DNA from: Acinetobacter sp. ANC 4910
GTDB lineage: Bacteria > Pseudomonadota > Gammaproteobacteria > Pseudomonadales > Moraxellaceae
DNA: 64,000 nucleotides
Assembly (NCBI RefSeq): GCF_004331035.1
Contig: NZ_SJNT01000003.1
Location: 275,363-339,362 of the forward strand
Direction of reading: 5' to 3'
Shown in pieces: positions 17,968-27,572 of this stretch. The notes below the pieces were generated by a model. It was given only the letters and a program-made list of their open reading frames with translations. It made no database searches and was not told the origin of the DNA. Each line of letters starts with the position of its first letter. The stretch's first letter is position 1. Made by a program: the position numbers and the translations under genes.

Positions 17968-19031
17968 GCCTGTGGACCTCCATGTGCTGCCCACTCACGT
18001 CGTAGCGGATAGTTCTTTCTTAAAATATCAAAGGCTTGTTGTTCGACTTTGCCTTGCTTTACACATGCTCTTAAATTGGCATCATCTTGAGCAATATCAT
18101 AGATCTGGTTTAAATATTGAGTCAGCACGGTTTTAAAATCAGCTTGGGCAAAATATTGCTCACAACTTGGAAGTTGAGTTTCAAACCGTTTTGTCGCAGC
18201 TTGAGCAAAGACCTGACAAAATGCCTCATAAATCATCTGAGTACCACGTGCCTTGCCTTCTAAGCTATAACCTGCGATATGTGGTGTCGCCAACGCCAAA
18301 AGCTCTAATAGTTCAGATGAAATTTCTGGCTCATGCTCAAAGACATCCAATACCACAGTACGATTGGTGTTTCGAATATCTTGCATTAAATCAGCTTCCG
18401 CAATCACAGGTCCACGTGCCGAATTAATCAATATGGCATTCGGCTTCATTTGAGCCAAAGTGACCACATTAAATAAATGATAGGTTGGATGTTGACCTGA
18501 TTTGGTCAAAGGTACGTGAACGGAAATTGCATCGGCTTGTTGTAATAACTGTGTAAAATCCACTTGCGTGACATGATCTCTTTGTACAAAAGGATCGTAG
18601 GCAATCACCTGCCAGCCCAATAGCTGTGCCATAGTCGCTAAACGAGAACCGACATTGCCTAATCCAACTATCCCCAAGCAAAAGTTCTGCTCGGCAGAAA
18701 TCAGTTCAGGCTTTAAATGTAAAAGTGCAGTGATCACATATTCCGCGACCGCTTGAGCATTACAGCCCGCAGCATTCGACCACGGAATACCCGCTGCATT
18801 TAAAGCGTGAATATCCAGATGATCTGTACCAATGGTGGCGCTGCCCACATAACGAAGTGCTGTATTCTGTACCAATGTGGCATTTACTTTGGTTACCGAG
18901 CGCACCAAAAGTGCATCAGCATCCACAACATCAGAATGACTTAAATTCCGACCTGCAACATGTTGGATTGCACCAAATTCTGCAAAAAAATAGTCGGTAA
19001 AAGCAAGATTTTCATCAGCCACAATTTTCAT
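17964..19031 (-). CDS. pdxB: Erythronate-4-phosphate dehydrogenase
   Basis: NAD-dependent oxidation of 4-phosphoerythronate, second step of the DXP-independent pyridoxal phosphate pathway. The 355-residue protein opens with MKIVADENLAF, like E. coli PdxB. It shows the D-2-hydroxyacid dehydrogenase Rossmann motif GIVGLGNVGSRLA near residue 117, the NSARGPV segment with the catalytic arginine near residue 207, EHEPEI and the HIAGYS histidine near residue 254. ATG 19031 is chosen over the GTG at 19058 by homology. It forms a two-gene unit with epmA. Confidence 0.94.
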   Translation of the reverse strand: MKIVADENLAFTDYFFAEFGAIQHVAGRNLSHSDVVDADALLVRSVTKVNATLVQNTALRYVGSATIGTDHLDIHALNAAGIPWSNAAGCNAQAVAEYVITALLHLKPELISAEQNFCLGIVGLGNVGSRLATMAQLLGWQVIAYDPFVQRDHVTQVDFTQLLQQADAISVHVPLTKSGQHPTYHLFNVVTLAQMKPNAILINSARGPVIAEADLMQDIRNTNRTVVLDVFEHEPEISSELLELLALATPHIAGYSLEGKARGTQMIYEAFCQVFAQAATKRFETQLPSCEQYFAQADFKTVLTQYLNQIYDIAQDDANLRACVKQGKVEQQAFDILRKNYPLRREWAAHGGPQA

Positions 19032-19238
19032 GATTTGGACCAGCAATTGATTCTGCACTATCTTACTGCTTTAGAATTCTACTGACCATTCAAATACGAT
19101 TATTTGAATTTTTCTTTTTGGTTTTACCGCACTACTGTTTACTTTACGTGCAAAGAATCAAATGCATACATTAAAAAGATTTTATATCATTTGATTGACA
19201 CGTAGAATGCTCAGCACTTTTATAAAACACAATTCCTC

Positions 19239-19556
19239 ATGTTACGCCTTTCCTTCATTGCTTGCGCCCTGCTGTTCACAGGTTGTGCTTTCGGCACCAG
19301 CAAAGAAATAAAACAAGCTGAAAAATTACTCGAACATTTTCAATGCCACAATATTGAATCTAGCCAAATGATGCACAGTCCCATCATTAATTATTATGAA
19401 CATGCATTAGGAAACTCCAGACAAAAAGTTGAAGCGTATGTTCAAAGCTATAAAGATGGCGACATTCTGTTTCATGAACCGCTACCCGATGTCATCTCAG
19501 TAGAATATGAACATTATAAAGAAGCTTGTCAGTCGCTTGGGGGATTAAGCCAATAA
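19239..19556 (+). CDS. Small putative lipoprotein, function unknown
   Basis: A 105-residue protein starting with a lipoprotein signal peptide: a hydrophobic core and the lipobox LFTGC (Cys 16). The mature part is short and helical, with the conserved-looking cysteines C37 and C97 that could pair by a disulfide in the periplasm. I do not recognise the family. No strong Shine-Dalgarno precedes ATG 19239. It is divergent from pdxB and convergent with the acyltransferase gene. Confidence 0.65.
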   Translation: MLRLSFIACALLFTGCAFGTSKEIKQAEKLLEHFQCHNIESSQMMHSPIINYYEHALGNSRQKVEAYVQSYKDGDILFHEPLPDVISVEYEHYKEACQSLGGLSQ

Positions 19557-19570
19557 GATTTTCAGGCATA

Positions 19571-19603
19571 AAAAAGCGAGGTCAGTCTGTAACGACCTCG
19601 CTT
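19571..19603. terminator. Terminator for the acyltransferase gene (bidirectional stem)
   Basis: AAGCGAGGTC (19574-19583) and GACCTCGCTT (19594-19603) form a ten-base-pair stem. On the minus strand the stem is followed by a T-run (A-run at 19570-19575 on the plus strand), so it best serves the minus-strand acyltransferase gene. Confidence 0.8.
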
Positions 19604-19623
19604 GAAAGTTGAATTGAAATTAA

Positions 19624-20217
19624 TCAGGCATCTTGTTGATTCAAATAACGGGTATCAATACTGAATTTTTCTGGAAATTTAGGCCGAATACTGGCATAGA
19701 ATTGCATAATTTCTTGCATGTCCTGCTCATAATTTCCTGTTGGATAAACAATCTTGCCGACACCTGCTTCTTTTTTTACATAATCCATATAAGCCAAAGC
19801 AATCGGCACACCGGCATTGACTGCAACATGATAAAAGCCGGTTTTCCATTGTTCCTGTTTTGAACGCGTGCCTTCTGGCGTAACCAGCATGACTAATTTA
19901 GGATGCGTTTTAAATAAATCAGTCATTAACTCCACCATACTTGGTCGAGCCTCACCTTCATTTTTAGGATGACGATTAATTCCAATTCCACCCATTGCAC
20001 GCACAAAAGGACCAAAAGGTAATTTCATATAACTGTCTTTAATCGTCAGACGCACATTGACACCAAGGGCTTTCAAAGCCAAACGGGCGTAAAGCGCATC
20101 CCAATTACTGGTATGTGGCGCAGCAATCATTACACATTGATCTAAATGCTCAGGCCATTGATTATCTGTCTTCCACCCCATCAACGCCAAAGATTGTTCA
20201 GCCAACTTTTCAAACAC
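19624..20217 (-). CDS. Lysophospholipid acyltransferase family protein (PlsC-like)
   Basis: A 197-residue acyltransferase with the four PlsC-type blocks: APHTSNWDAL near residue 33 (HX4D catalytic pair), MGGIGINR near residue 75, TPEGTRSK near residue 113, and GVPIALAYMDY near residue 136. It probably esterifies a lysophospholipid or related alcohol with an acyl chain at the inner membrane. It is shorter than PlsC and lacks an obvious transmembrane helix, like the soluble or peripheral members common in Acinetobacter. The start codon is GTG 20217. Confidence 0.85.
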   Translation of the reverse strand: MFEKLAEQSLALMGWKTDNQWPEHLDQCVMIAAPHTSNWDALYARLALKALGVNVRLTIKDSYMKLPFGPFVRAMGGIGINRHPKNEGEARPSMVELMTDLFKTHPKLVMLVTPEGTRSKQEQWKTGFYHVAVNAGVPIALAYMDYVKKEAGVGKIVYPTGNYEQDMQEIMQFYASIRPKFPEKFSIDTRYLNQQDA

Positions 20218-20679
20218 AGCAACACCAAAATCAACAAAAAAAGACAGCGAATTCTACCAGTCTATTTGAATAAAAAAAGTACCACATGCTTAAAAAACAC
20301 CCTATTAATATATAGATGTATAAATTGTTTATGACAAAGCATTCACTGCAATTTTGCGATTAATTTGATAATTTTCATCATGCAATTTTTTAGACATTAA
20401 ACGATAAAAAATACAGATAAATATGTCATTAATTCTTATCTATGGCGCAATGCTCGTTTAATAGCACATTCCATTTCATTTGTAAGAAAATATCTTTTAA
20501 TTAAAACTAGATCGAGCTTATAACGAATGAATGAAACCACTAAAACCTAAATTCATTAGATTACACAATGCTACGCTGCCTTACATTTTCAATATTCTAC
20601 TGATTTATAAAATAATTTATTTTACCTTTTGGTCATAAAATCAATTAAACATTTAATCCATGATAATTCAAGGAAGTGA
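20218..20679. other. AT-rich intergenic region
   Basis: About 460 bases between the divergent acyltransferase and NlpE-like genes. I see no gene, RNA motif or strong palindrome. It must hold the promoters of both neighbours. Confidence 0.5.
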
Positions 20680-21141
20680 ATGATGAATAAAACTCTGATT
20701 GCTACACTGCTATGTTGTTGTGCTTTAACTGCATGCTCCAAGCCCACTCAAAACGTAGAATTAAACACGGCAACAACTGAAGCTCAAGTTGCCTCATCAA
20801 CCAAAATCAATTCTGCACATAATGCCTTAGATTGGGCTGGTGATTATCAAAGCACGCTGCCTTGTGCTGACTGTGAAGGCATTAAAACTCAACTGTCATT
20901 AAATGCCGACTCTACCTATACCATGACCGAAATCTATTTAGGTAAAAGTGATGATCATCCATTTAAATCTTCTGGGAAGTTCAGTTTTGATCATACGGGT
21001 AGCATAATCACGTTGGATCAGCATGGAGATCTACGCAAATTCTTTATTGCAGAAAACCAACTTTACGCACTCGATCAGGAAGGGAAAAAAATTGAAGGGA
21101 ATTTATCTGAATATTATATTTTGAAGAAAGCCATCAATTAA
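20680..21141 (+). CDS. NlpE-like copper resistance lipoprotein
   Basis: A 153-residue outer-membrane lipoprotein, with signal peptide and lipobox LTAC (Cys 19). The mature part matches the N-terminal domain of NlpE: AGDYQSTLPCADCEGI (the PCxDCEGI CxxC motif near residue 61), then LSLNADSTYTM. In E. coli NlpE reports envelope stress to Cpx and protects against copper. This protein has only the N-terminal domain, so only a copper or envelope role by family can be inferred. GGAAG precedes the ATG ATG start; either methionine is possible. Confidence 0.85.
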   Translation: MMNKTLIATLLCCCALTACSKPTQNVELNTATTEAQVASSTKINSAHNALDWAGDYQSTLPCADCEGIKTQLSLNADSTYTMTEIYLGKSDDHPFKSSGKFSFDHTGSIITLDQHGDLRKFFIAENQLYALDQEGKKIEGNLSEYYILKKAIN

Positions 21142-21175
21142 AAAATCTTTAATTTTTCATCAAAATCTTTCCATT

Positions 21176-21206
21176 AAAAAACCCTGCTTTCGCAGGGTTT
21201 TTTTTG
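21176..21206. terminator. Strong bidirectional terminator between nlpE-like gene and aceA
   Basis: AAAAACCCTGC pairs with GCAGGGTTTTT around a TTTC loop (21177-21203), with a run of T on the right and A on the left. It serves both convergent genes. Confidence 0.9.
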
Positions 21207-21220
21207 AATCAGATCGCGAC

Positions 21221-22825
21221 TTAGTGAGCAGCGAATTGGTTCATTGTGTTTTTAGCATCATCGTGCGCTTTAAGAGCGTTGTCACCAGAGAAGATTTCTT
21301 TGTGGTCATCACCGATGTCAGAACCCGCCATTGCTTGATGTTTAACACAAGCGATACCGCCGCGGATTTCTTTACGTTGTACGCCAGCAACATAAGCCAA
21401 CATGCCTTCAGAACCGAAGTAACCTTGTGCAAGCTCATGTGTAGAAAGAGCAGCAGTATGGTAAGTCGGAAGTGTGATCAAGTGATGGAACACACCTGCT
21501 TCACGAGAAGCATCTGCTTGGAATGTACGGATCTTAGCATCTGCATCAGCAGCTAATTCAGTAGCATCGTACTCAGCGCTCATTAATTTAGCACGGTCGT
21601 AAGCAGAAACGTCTTTACCTTCAGCAACCCAACGGTCGTAAGCTTGTTGACGGAAGTTTAACGTCCAGTTGAAAGATGGTGAGTTGTTATAAACAAGTTT
21701 CGCATTTGGAACTGTTTCTTTAACACGGTTAACCATGTGAGCGATTTCGTCAACGTTTGGAGTCGCAGTTTCGATCCAAAGAAGATCCGCACCATTTTGA
21801 AGGCTAGATACACAGTCAAGAACAACACGGTCAATTTGTGTGTCTGGACGGAACTGGTATAAACCTGAAGCTAAACGCTTAGGACGGTGTAATTTACCAT
21901 TACGCTTGATCAAGATTTCGTCTTCTTGAGCATCAGCAATGTCAATTTCAACAGTATCTAAGTAGCTGATGTATTGAGAAGCGATATCACCTGGCTCTTT
22001 AACCACTGGGATTTTTTGAGTCAAGTCAGCGCCTTCTGAGTCAGTACGTGCAACGATGATACCGTCATCAAGACCCATTTCTAAGAATGCATAACGTAAT
22101 GCATGGATTTTAGCGATGAAGTCTTCGTGTGGAACAGTTACTTTACCAGCTTGGTGACCACATTGTTTCGCATCAGATACTTGGTTTTCGATTTGAAGCG
22201 CACAAGCACCAGCTTCAATCATTTTACGAGCAAGTAAGTAAGTCGCTTCTTCGTTACCGAAACCAGCATCGATGTCCGCAATAATTGGCACAACGTGAGT
22301 TTGGAAACCGTCGATTTGAGCAGTAATTTCAGCAGCTTTAGCAGTGTCGCCAGCTTCTTGAGCTTTTTTAAGCGCGCGGAACAAGTCGTTTAGTTCTTTC
22401 GCATCAGCTTGACGTAAGAAAGTGTAAATTTCTTCGATTAATGCAGGAACTGAAGTTTTTTCGTGCATAGATTGGTCAGGAAGCGGACCAAACTCTGAAC
22501 GAAGAGCAGCAACCATCCAACCAGAAAGGTAGATATAACGGCGTTCAGTAGTACCAAAATATTTTTTGTTCGCAATCATTTTTTGTTGTGCGATAAAACC
22601 GTGCCAGCAACCTAATGATTGAGTATATTTGCTTGAATCAGCATCATAAGCAGCCATATCACGACGCATAATTGCAGCTGTGTATTTAGCAATGTCTAAA
22701 CCAGTTTTGAAACGGTTTTGTAATTGCATACGCGCAGCATCTTCAGGACTGATGTCTGCCCAAGTGCTTCCGAATTTTGCTTTTAATTCGCGGATTGCAT
22801 CAATCGCTGTTTGGTATGTAGTCAT
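21221..22825 (-). CDS. aceA: Isocitrate lyase
   Basis: Cleaves isocitrate to glyoxylate and succinate in the glyoxylate shunt, needed for growth on acetate, ethanol or fatty acids. The 534-residue protein belongs to the longer subgroup seen in Pseudomonas and Acinetobacter (E. coli AceA has 434). The catalytic loop reads AKQCGHQAGKV near residue 215, a variant of the KKCGH signature. ADIDAGFGNEEA (near residue 183) and VARTDSEGA (near residue 257) provide metal and substrate contacts. ATG 22825 has AGGAA seven bases upstream. A LysR-type gene is divergently oriented across a 655-base gap. Confidence 0.96.
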   Translation of the reverse strand: MTTYQTAIDAIRELKAKFGSTWADISPEDAARMQLQNRFKTGLDIAKYTAAIMRRDMAAYDADSSKYTQSLGCWHGFIAQQKMIANKKYFGTTERRYIYLSGWMVAALRSEFGPLPDQSMHEKTSVPALIEEIYTFLRQADAKELNDLFRALKKAQEAGDTAKAAEITAQIDGFQTHVVPIIADIDAGFGNEEATYLLARKMIEAGACALQIENQVSDAKQCGHQAGKVTVPHEDFIAKIHALRYAFLEMGLDDGIIVARTDSEGADLTQKIPVVKEPGDIASQYISYLDTVEIDIADAQEDEILIKRNGKLHRPKRLASGLYQFRPDTQIDRVVLDCVSSLQNGADLLWIETATPNVDEIAHMVNRVKETVPNAKLVYNNSPSFNWTLNFRQQAYDRWVAEGKDVSAYDRAKLMSAEYDATELAADADAKIRTFQADASREAGVFHHLITLPTYHTAALSTHELAQGYFGSEGMLAYVAGVQRKEIRGGIACVKHQAMAGSDIGDDHKEIFSGDNALKAHDDAKNTMNQFAAH

Positions 22826-23480
22826 GATATTTTCCTGTAATAATATTAGGATTTCATCAATTGAAGCTCTAGAATCTGAATAATGATTTTTGTTCAGATT
22901 TACTACACTTCATTACGATGAATACAGATTAGATTGAGTTGTAGAATTAATCCAATATCCTCAAGTAATTTTCGGTATTTTTTAAAAAAATATATAGATC
23001 AAAGTCGTATTATAAGCAAATCATTATATTATAAATAACTGTTATTTAATAATTTATAGAATCAAAGAAAAAATATTATTTCTTACAAAATGAGCAATTA
23101 GATCAAAAAACAAGCATTAGACTTAAGTCTTGCACCCCTATTTTTTCACTATTTCCATCTAATTTTAGCCATTTTATTTCGCAGTTTTGAGTTCGAACAT
23201 TTAAATACAACTGTATAAAATATAAACTCGATTGCTCCTTATCTCGTAATTCTTTAAGTCGAAAAAACCATAAACACTAGGGCACTTTAACCATGAACTC
23301 AAAATCATGGCTTGTTCGTTTTTAAGGCTTTAACTTTTATTTTTAGTCATTTTCCTTTACTATTCATTCGCACTTCGTTTCACCTCCCGCCAGCTTTTTT
23401 TCATCATATTTTCTACACAAGCCTTATCGCTTATGGCATAATCAACATAATTTCATAAGTTTATTCTTGGTATTTATTTT
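22826..23480. other. Long AT-rich regulatory gap between aceA and a LysR-type gene
   Basis: No gene is visible. The region contains a perfect 17-base palindrome, TAAATAACTGTTATTTA (23032-23048), about 207 bases upstream of aceA, which could be an operator. The rest is rich in A/T tracts expected for divergent promoters. Confidence 0.5.
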
Positions 23481-24470
23481 ATGAATCTGGAGCGGGTCGA
23501 CCTTAATTTACTCATTTATCTTGATGTATTATTGCGTGAAAAAAATGTCACGCGTGCAGCAGAACAATTGGGCGTTACCCAACCTGCAATGAGTAACATC
23601 TTACGTCGCCTTCGTAATCTCTTTAATGACCCTCTATTGATTCGTTCTTCCGAAGGTATGACCCCTACCGAACGTGCGCTTGAATTACAGCCACGAATTC
23701 GCGATGCGTTGTCAGACCTTTCCATGATTTTAGAACCACGTACTGAGTTCCGCCCTTATACCTCTAATCGTGTTTTTCGCATTATGACTTCTGACTATGC
23801 CGAGGCCACTTTGGTTCCTCGTTTAGTCAAAGCCTTACGCTCAGAAGCACCCAACGTCGTGTTGGACTTTTTAACTCCGAGTGACGTGTCCTATCGTGAT
23901 ATGGAACAAGGTAAAGTCGATTTAGCCATCAACCGATTTAACGAAATTCCGCAAAGTTTCCATCAAGTTTTAGTATGGCGTGACAGTTTTTCCTGCTTAT
24001 TGAATGGTAAGCACCCTGCTGCATCAAATTTAAACTTAAAAAGTTATCTCGATGCACAACATATTTGGGTGTCTAAAACAGGTATGGGTGTAGGTTTTGG
24101 GGTAAATCCTGAAAAACAAGCGGGCTTGGGTTGGATTGATCAAGCATTAGAACGTATCGGGCAAAAGCGTAAAATTTCTGTCTTTACTCGCCATTATCAA
24201 ATGCCGGCACTATTAGCATCAAATGTCGATTTGATTGCGACTTTGCCAACACGTATTGCGCGTTTACAAGCCAAGAGCCAACAGTTACTGATCAAAGATC
24301 CGCCATTCTACATTCCTGAATTCGAGTTAAAAATGGCATGGTGTCCTCTGTTACATCATCATCCAGCACACCGTTGGTTACGCCAGTTAATTTTATATGT
24401 CGCTCGTCAAATGATCGAAGAAGAAAATCGTGAATTTTTATTAAATAACTCACAATTTTCACATTATTAA
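23481..24470 (+). CDS. LysR family transcriptional regulator
   Basis: A 329-residue regulator. The N-terminal winged helix-turn-helix is clear (VDLNLLIYLDVLLREKNVT, then AAEQLGVTQPAMSNILRRLR, residues 6-45), with the PLLIRSSEGMTPTERA wing typical of the NodD/PnbR-type branch. Residues about 95-300 form the effector-binding domain. The effector is unknown. Divergence from aceA suggests, but does not prove, control of the glyoxylate shunt. Confidence 0.9.
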   Translation: MNLERVDLNLLIYLDVLLREKNVTRAAEQLGVTQPAMSNILRRLRNLFNDPLLIRSSEGMTPTERALELQPRIRDALSDLSMILEPRTEFRPYTSNRVFRIMTSDYAEATLVPRLVKALRSEAPNVVLDFLTPSDVSYRDMEQGKVDLAINRFNEIPQSFHQVLVWRDSFSCLLNGKHPAASNLNLKSYLDAQHIWVSKTGMGVGFGVNPEKQAGLGWIDQALERIGQKRKISVFTRHYQMPALLASNVDLIATLPTRIARLQAKSQQLLIKDPPFYIPEFELKMAWCPLLHHHPAHRWLRQLILYVARQMIEEENREFLLNNSQFSHY

Positions 24471-24599
24471 TTAGATTTTTCTTAAATTCTTCTTTTTTAA
24501 GATTATACTGTTAGCACTTCGGGCATAATTCGATTATTCCCCTAGTGCTTTTTTGTGTTAAAAATATTTCATAATAATGATGATCCGCAGGTGGATTTC

Positions 24600-25928
24600 G
24601 TGAGTCTGTTCCAGAATATTATAATCATCGCACTTCTGATTACAGGGGCGGGATTTCTGTCTCTGACTGAAATTGCACTTGCTGGTGCGCGCAAAGTCAA
24701 ATTGAAAATTCTGGCCGAAGCTGGCGAAGAGCGAGCGCAAAAAGTTTTAGATTTGCAGGAAAATTCTGCTGATTTTTTTGCAGCTTCTCAAATTGGTCTA
24801 AATGCAGTCGCAATTTTGGGTGGTATTTTAGGTGAAGGTGCATTTCGACCTTACTTCATGAGTTTTGTTTCTCGTTTTTACTCAGGTGCTTGGGCGGAAA
24901 GCATTAGCTTTGCACTTTCTTTTACCTTAGTAACCTCACTATTCATTTTATTTGCCGATTTAATGCCAAAACGTTTGGCTATGATTGCACCTGAAAAAAT
25001 CTCTATTGCAGTCATTAACCCCATTCAAGTCTTTATTAAAGTTTGCAAACCTTTGGCTTGGATCATTAACTCTTTAGCTAACCTACTGTTTCGTTTGTTC
25101 AAAGTAAATACAATACGTGACGACAATATTACCTTTGATGATATTTCTGCGGTCATGGATGCTGGTGCTCAAGCTGGCGTGTTATTAAAGCAAGAACATC
25201 ACTTTATTGAGAATGTACTTGAACTTGAAGAACGTAATGTTCCCTCAAGTATGACCACACGTGAAAATGTCATTTACTTTACTTTAAATGAGGCAGAGGA
25301 CAGCATTCGTCAAAAACTGGCTGAATATCCCTATTCCAAGTTTGTTGTCTGTAGTGAAAATATTGATGATGTGATTGGTTATGTCGATGCCAAAGACATT
25401 CTGGTCCGTATTCTGAATAATCAATCTTTACTGCAACTCAATGAAAGTACCATTCGTAATGTCTTAACTATTCCAGACACGCTGACCTTATCTGAGGTTC
25501 TAGATCGTTTTCGCTCAACCAAAGAAAAATTTGCAGTGGTAATCAATGAATATGCCTTGGTAGTAGGTGTCATCACGCTGTCCGATATTATGATTACGGT
25601 CATGGGTGATTGGGTTACCCCTATTGAAGCAGAGCAACAAATTATTAAACGCGACGATAATTCATGGCTGATCGATGGCAGTACGCCCATTGAGGATATG
25701 AAGCATGCTCTCGAAATTGATGAAATGCCTGATGAAAAGAATTATGAGACGCTGGCTGGCTTTATGATGTACCGCTTACGTAAAATTCCACGCCCAGCAG
25801 ATGTGGTAATTTTTGGTGGTTATAAATTTGAAGTCGTGGATGTCGATCATTTCAAGATTGACCAACTGTTAGTGACTCGCCTACTTCCAGAGCCAAAAGA
25901 CTCCAATGATACGGAACCGCAAGAATAA
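24600..25928 (+). CDS. CNNM/CBS-domain membrane protein, PaeA (YtfL)-like exporter
   Basis: A 442-residue protein close to E. coli YtfL/PaeA, implicated in polyamine (cadaverine/putrescine) export. Residues 1-190 form the DUF21/CNNM membrane domain with SLTEIALAGARK near residue 20 and a FILFADLMPKRLAMIAPE segment. Two CBS domains follow (about 205-330), then the CorC/HlyC transporter-associated domain at the C terminus (DENYETL-type segment, here EKNYETLAGFMMYRL, and FEVVDVDHFKID). GTG 24600 has AGGTGG five bases upstream and matches the YtfL start; the frame extends to GTG 24555 without a ribosome-binding site. Magnesium or cobalt efflux is an older suggestion for this family. Confidence 0.85.
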   Translation: MSLFQNIIIIALLITGAGFLSLTEIALAGARKVKLKILAEAGEERAQKVLDLQENSADFFAASQIGLNAVAILGGILGEGAFRPYFMSFVSRFYSGAWAESISFALSFTLVTSLFILFADLMPKRLAMIAPEKISIAVINPIQVFIKVCKPLAWIINSLANLLFRLFKVNTIRDDNITFDDISAVMDAGAQAGVLLKQEHHFIENVLELEERNVPSSMTTRENVIYFTLNEAEDSIRQKLAEYPYSKFVVCSENIDDVIGYVDAKDILVRILNNQSLLQLNESTIRNVLTIPDTLTLSEVLDRFRSTKEKFAVVINEYALVVGVITLSDIMITVMGDWVTPIEAEQQIIKRDDNSWLIDGSTPIEDMKHALEIDEMPDEKNYETLAGFMMYRLRKIPRPADVVIFGGYKFEVVDVDHFKIDQLLVTRLLPEPKDSNDTEPQE

Positions 25929-25953
25929 AGGTTCAGCTATTTCTTACTTTCTA

Positions 25954-25982
25954 AGTCTTGCAAATGATGCAAGGCTTTTTTT
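25954..25982 (+). terminator. Terminator after the paeA-like gene
   Basis: AGTCTTGCA (25954-25962) and TGCAAGGCT (25968-25976) pair with one G-T wobble and are followed by seven T. Confidence 0.8.
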
Positions 25983-26168
25983 GCACCAAATTCATGCAAA
26001 TCCATACCAATTTAGTACTCTGACATACTTTAGCGATATATATTATTTATTAGAAAAATAGAATAAAAAATACCATTTGTTAAATAATCTTTAAAAAATA
26101 CCAGTATTTGAATACTATAAATTTCACTCAAATATTAAATAAAACTATCACACTCAAAGGACTGATCC

Positions 26169-27509
26169 ATGCTGACTATCTTAGGCTTGGGCATGATTAT
26201 TTGCTTTATGTATTTAATCATGTCCAAGCGTTTAAGCGCTCTTGTCGCTTTAACTTTAATCCCAATTCTTTTTGCATTGATTACGTATGCTTTAAGCTTT
26301 TTTGTTGACAGTCTAGCAGGATTTAATATTTCAGAATTAGGCAACATGATGATGGAGGGGATCAAAAAACTAGCCCCGACGGGTGTCATGCTGTTATTCG
26401 CTATTCTTTATTTTGCAATCATGATTGATACAGGCTTGTTTGATCCATCTGTGAAATGGATTTTAAAACAAGTCAAAGGCGACCCTCTGAAAGTGACTTT
26501 AGGGACAATCACATTGACCTTGATTGTGTCATTAGACGGTGATGGTTCAACGACTTATATGATCTGTGTTGCTGCGATGCTACCACTATATAAACGTATT
26601 GGTATGAGCCCTTTGATTATGGCGTGCTTAATGATGCTTGCCAGCGGCATCATGAATTTAACTCCATGGGGTGGACCAACGGCACGTGCTGCAACTGCAC
26701 TACACGTAGACCCGAATGATGTATTTGTACCAATGCTATTTCCAATGTTTGTCGCAATTATCTGGTTATACTTTTTAGGTTTTATGTATGGTCGCATGGA
26801 ACGTAAACGTATTGGGATAGTTGAATTAGATATTAGTCATGGAGATAACATTCAAATCTCTCAAGTCCCTGAAGCGAACCGTCATCATCTGCGTGTATTT
26901 AATGCAGTGTTAACTCTAGGCCTCATGTTTGCCTTAGTCATGGGTATTTTACCTGCACCCATTTTGTTTATGGTGGCATTATGTATTGCGCTGATTGTGA
27001 ATTATCCAGATTTAGATATGCAAAAGCGTTTAGTGGGTAATCACTCTGCAAGTGCATTGGCTGTAGTCGGTATTATTTTTGCGGCAGGTATATTTACGGG
27101 TATTCTTTCAGGCACTGGCATGGTCGATGCTATGTCCAAACAATTGGTAGCAATTATTCCTCCAAGCATGGGACCTTATCTAGCCCCCATCACTGCTGTG
27201 ATTAGTATGCCGCTCACCTTCTTTATGTCAAATGATGCCTTCTATTTTGGTGTACTACCCGTATTGTCTGAAGCTGCTGGGCATTATGGCATTAGCCCTG
27301 CAGAAATGGCTCGCGCTGCCATTGTTGGACAACCTGTACATCTATTATCACCTTTGGTTCCATCGACTTATTTATTGTGCGGACTTGCAGGAATCAATTT
27401 TGGCGAACACCAAGAGTTCACAATTAAGTGGGCTGTTATTACTTGCTTAGTGATGTTGGTCACTGCTGTAATCTTTGGAATATTTCCACTTTATTCAACA
27501 CTTGGATAA
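26169..27509 (+). CDS. CitMHS family citrate:cation symporter
   Basis: A 446-residue integral membrane protein with about twelve hydrophobic helices. The family signatures are visible: LDGDGSTTYMICVAAMLPLY near residue 120, NLTPWGGPTARAATAL near residue 163, and MPLTFFMSNDAFYFGVLPVL near residue 345. CitMHS proteins import citrate complexed with magnesium or calcium together with protons. The exact metal cannot be read from sequence. It is a single-gene unit with its own terminator. With aceA and maeB nearby it fits an organism living on organic acids. Confidence 0.9.
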   Translation: MLTILGLGMIICFMYLIMSKRLSALVALTLIPILFALITYALSFFVDSLAGFNISELGNMMMEGIKKLAPTGVMLLFAILYFAIMIDTGLFDPSVKWILKQVKGDPLKVTLGTITLTLIVSLDGDGSTTYMICVAAMLPLYKRIGMSPLIMACLMMLASGIMNLTPWGGPTARAATALHVDPNDVFVPMLFPMFVAIIWLYFLGFMYGRMERKRIGIVELDISHGDNIQISQVPEANRHHLRVFNAVLTLGLMFALVMGILPAPILFMVALCIALIVNYPDLDMQKRLVGNHSASALAVVGIIFAAGIFTGILSGTGMVDAMSKQLVAIIPPSMGPYLAPITAVISMPLTFFMSNDAFYFGVLPVLSEAAGHYGISPAEMARAAIVGQPVHLLSPLVPSTYLLCGLAGINFGEHQEFTIKWAVITCLVMLVTAVIFGIFPLYSTLG

Positions 27510-27520
27510 AAACTACTCAT

Positions 27521-27550
27521 AAAAAAGAGCATCTCATGGTGCTCTTTTTT
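27521..27550. terminator. Bidirectional terminator after the citrate transporter
   Basis: AAAAAGAGCA and TGCTCTTTTT pair around TCTCATGG (27522-27549). It lies between the convergent transporter gene and the 27573-28079 gene. Confidence 0.85.
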
Positions 27551-27572
27551 ATTTTAATTGCGTATTAAAAAA

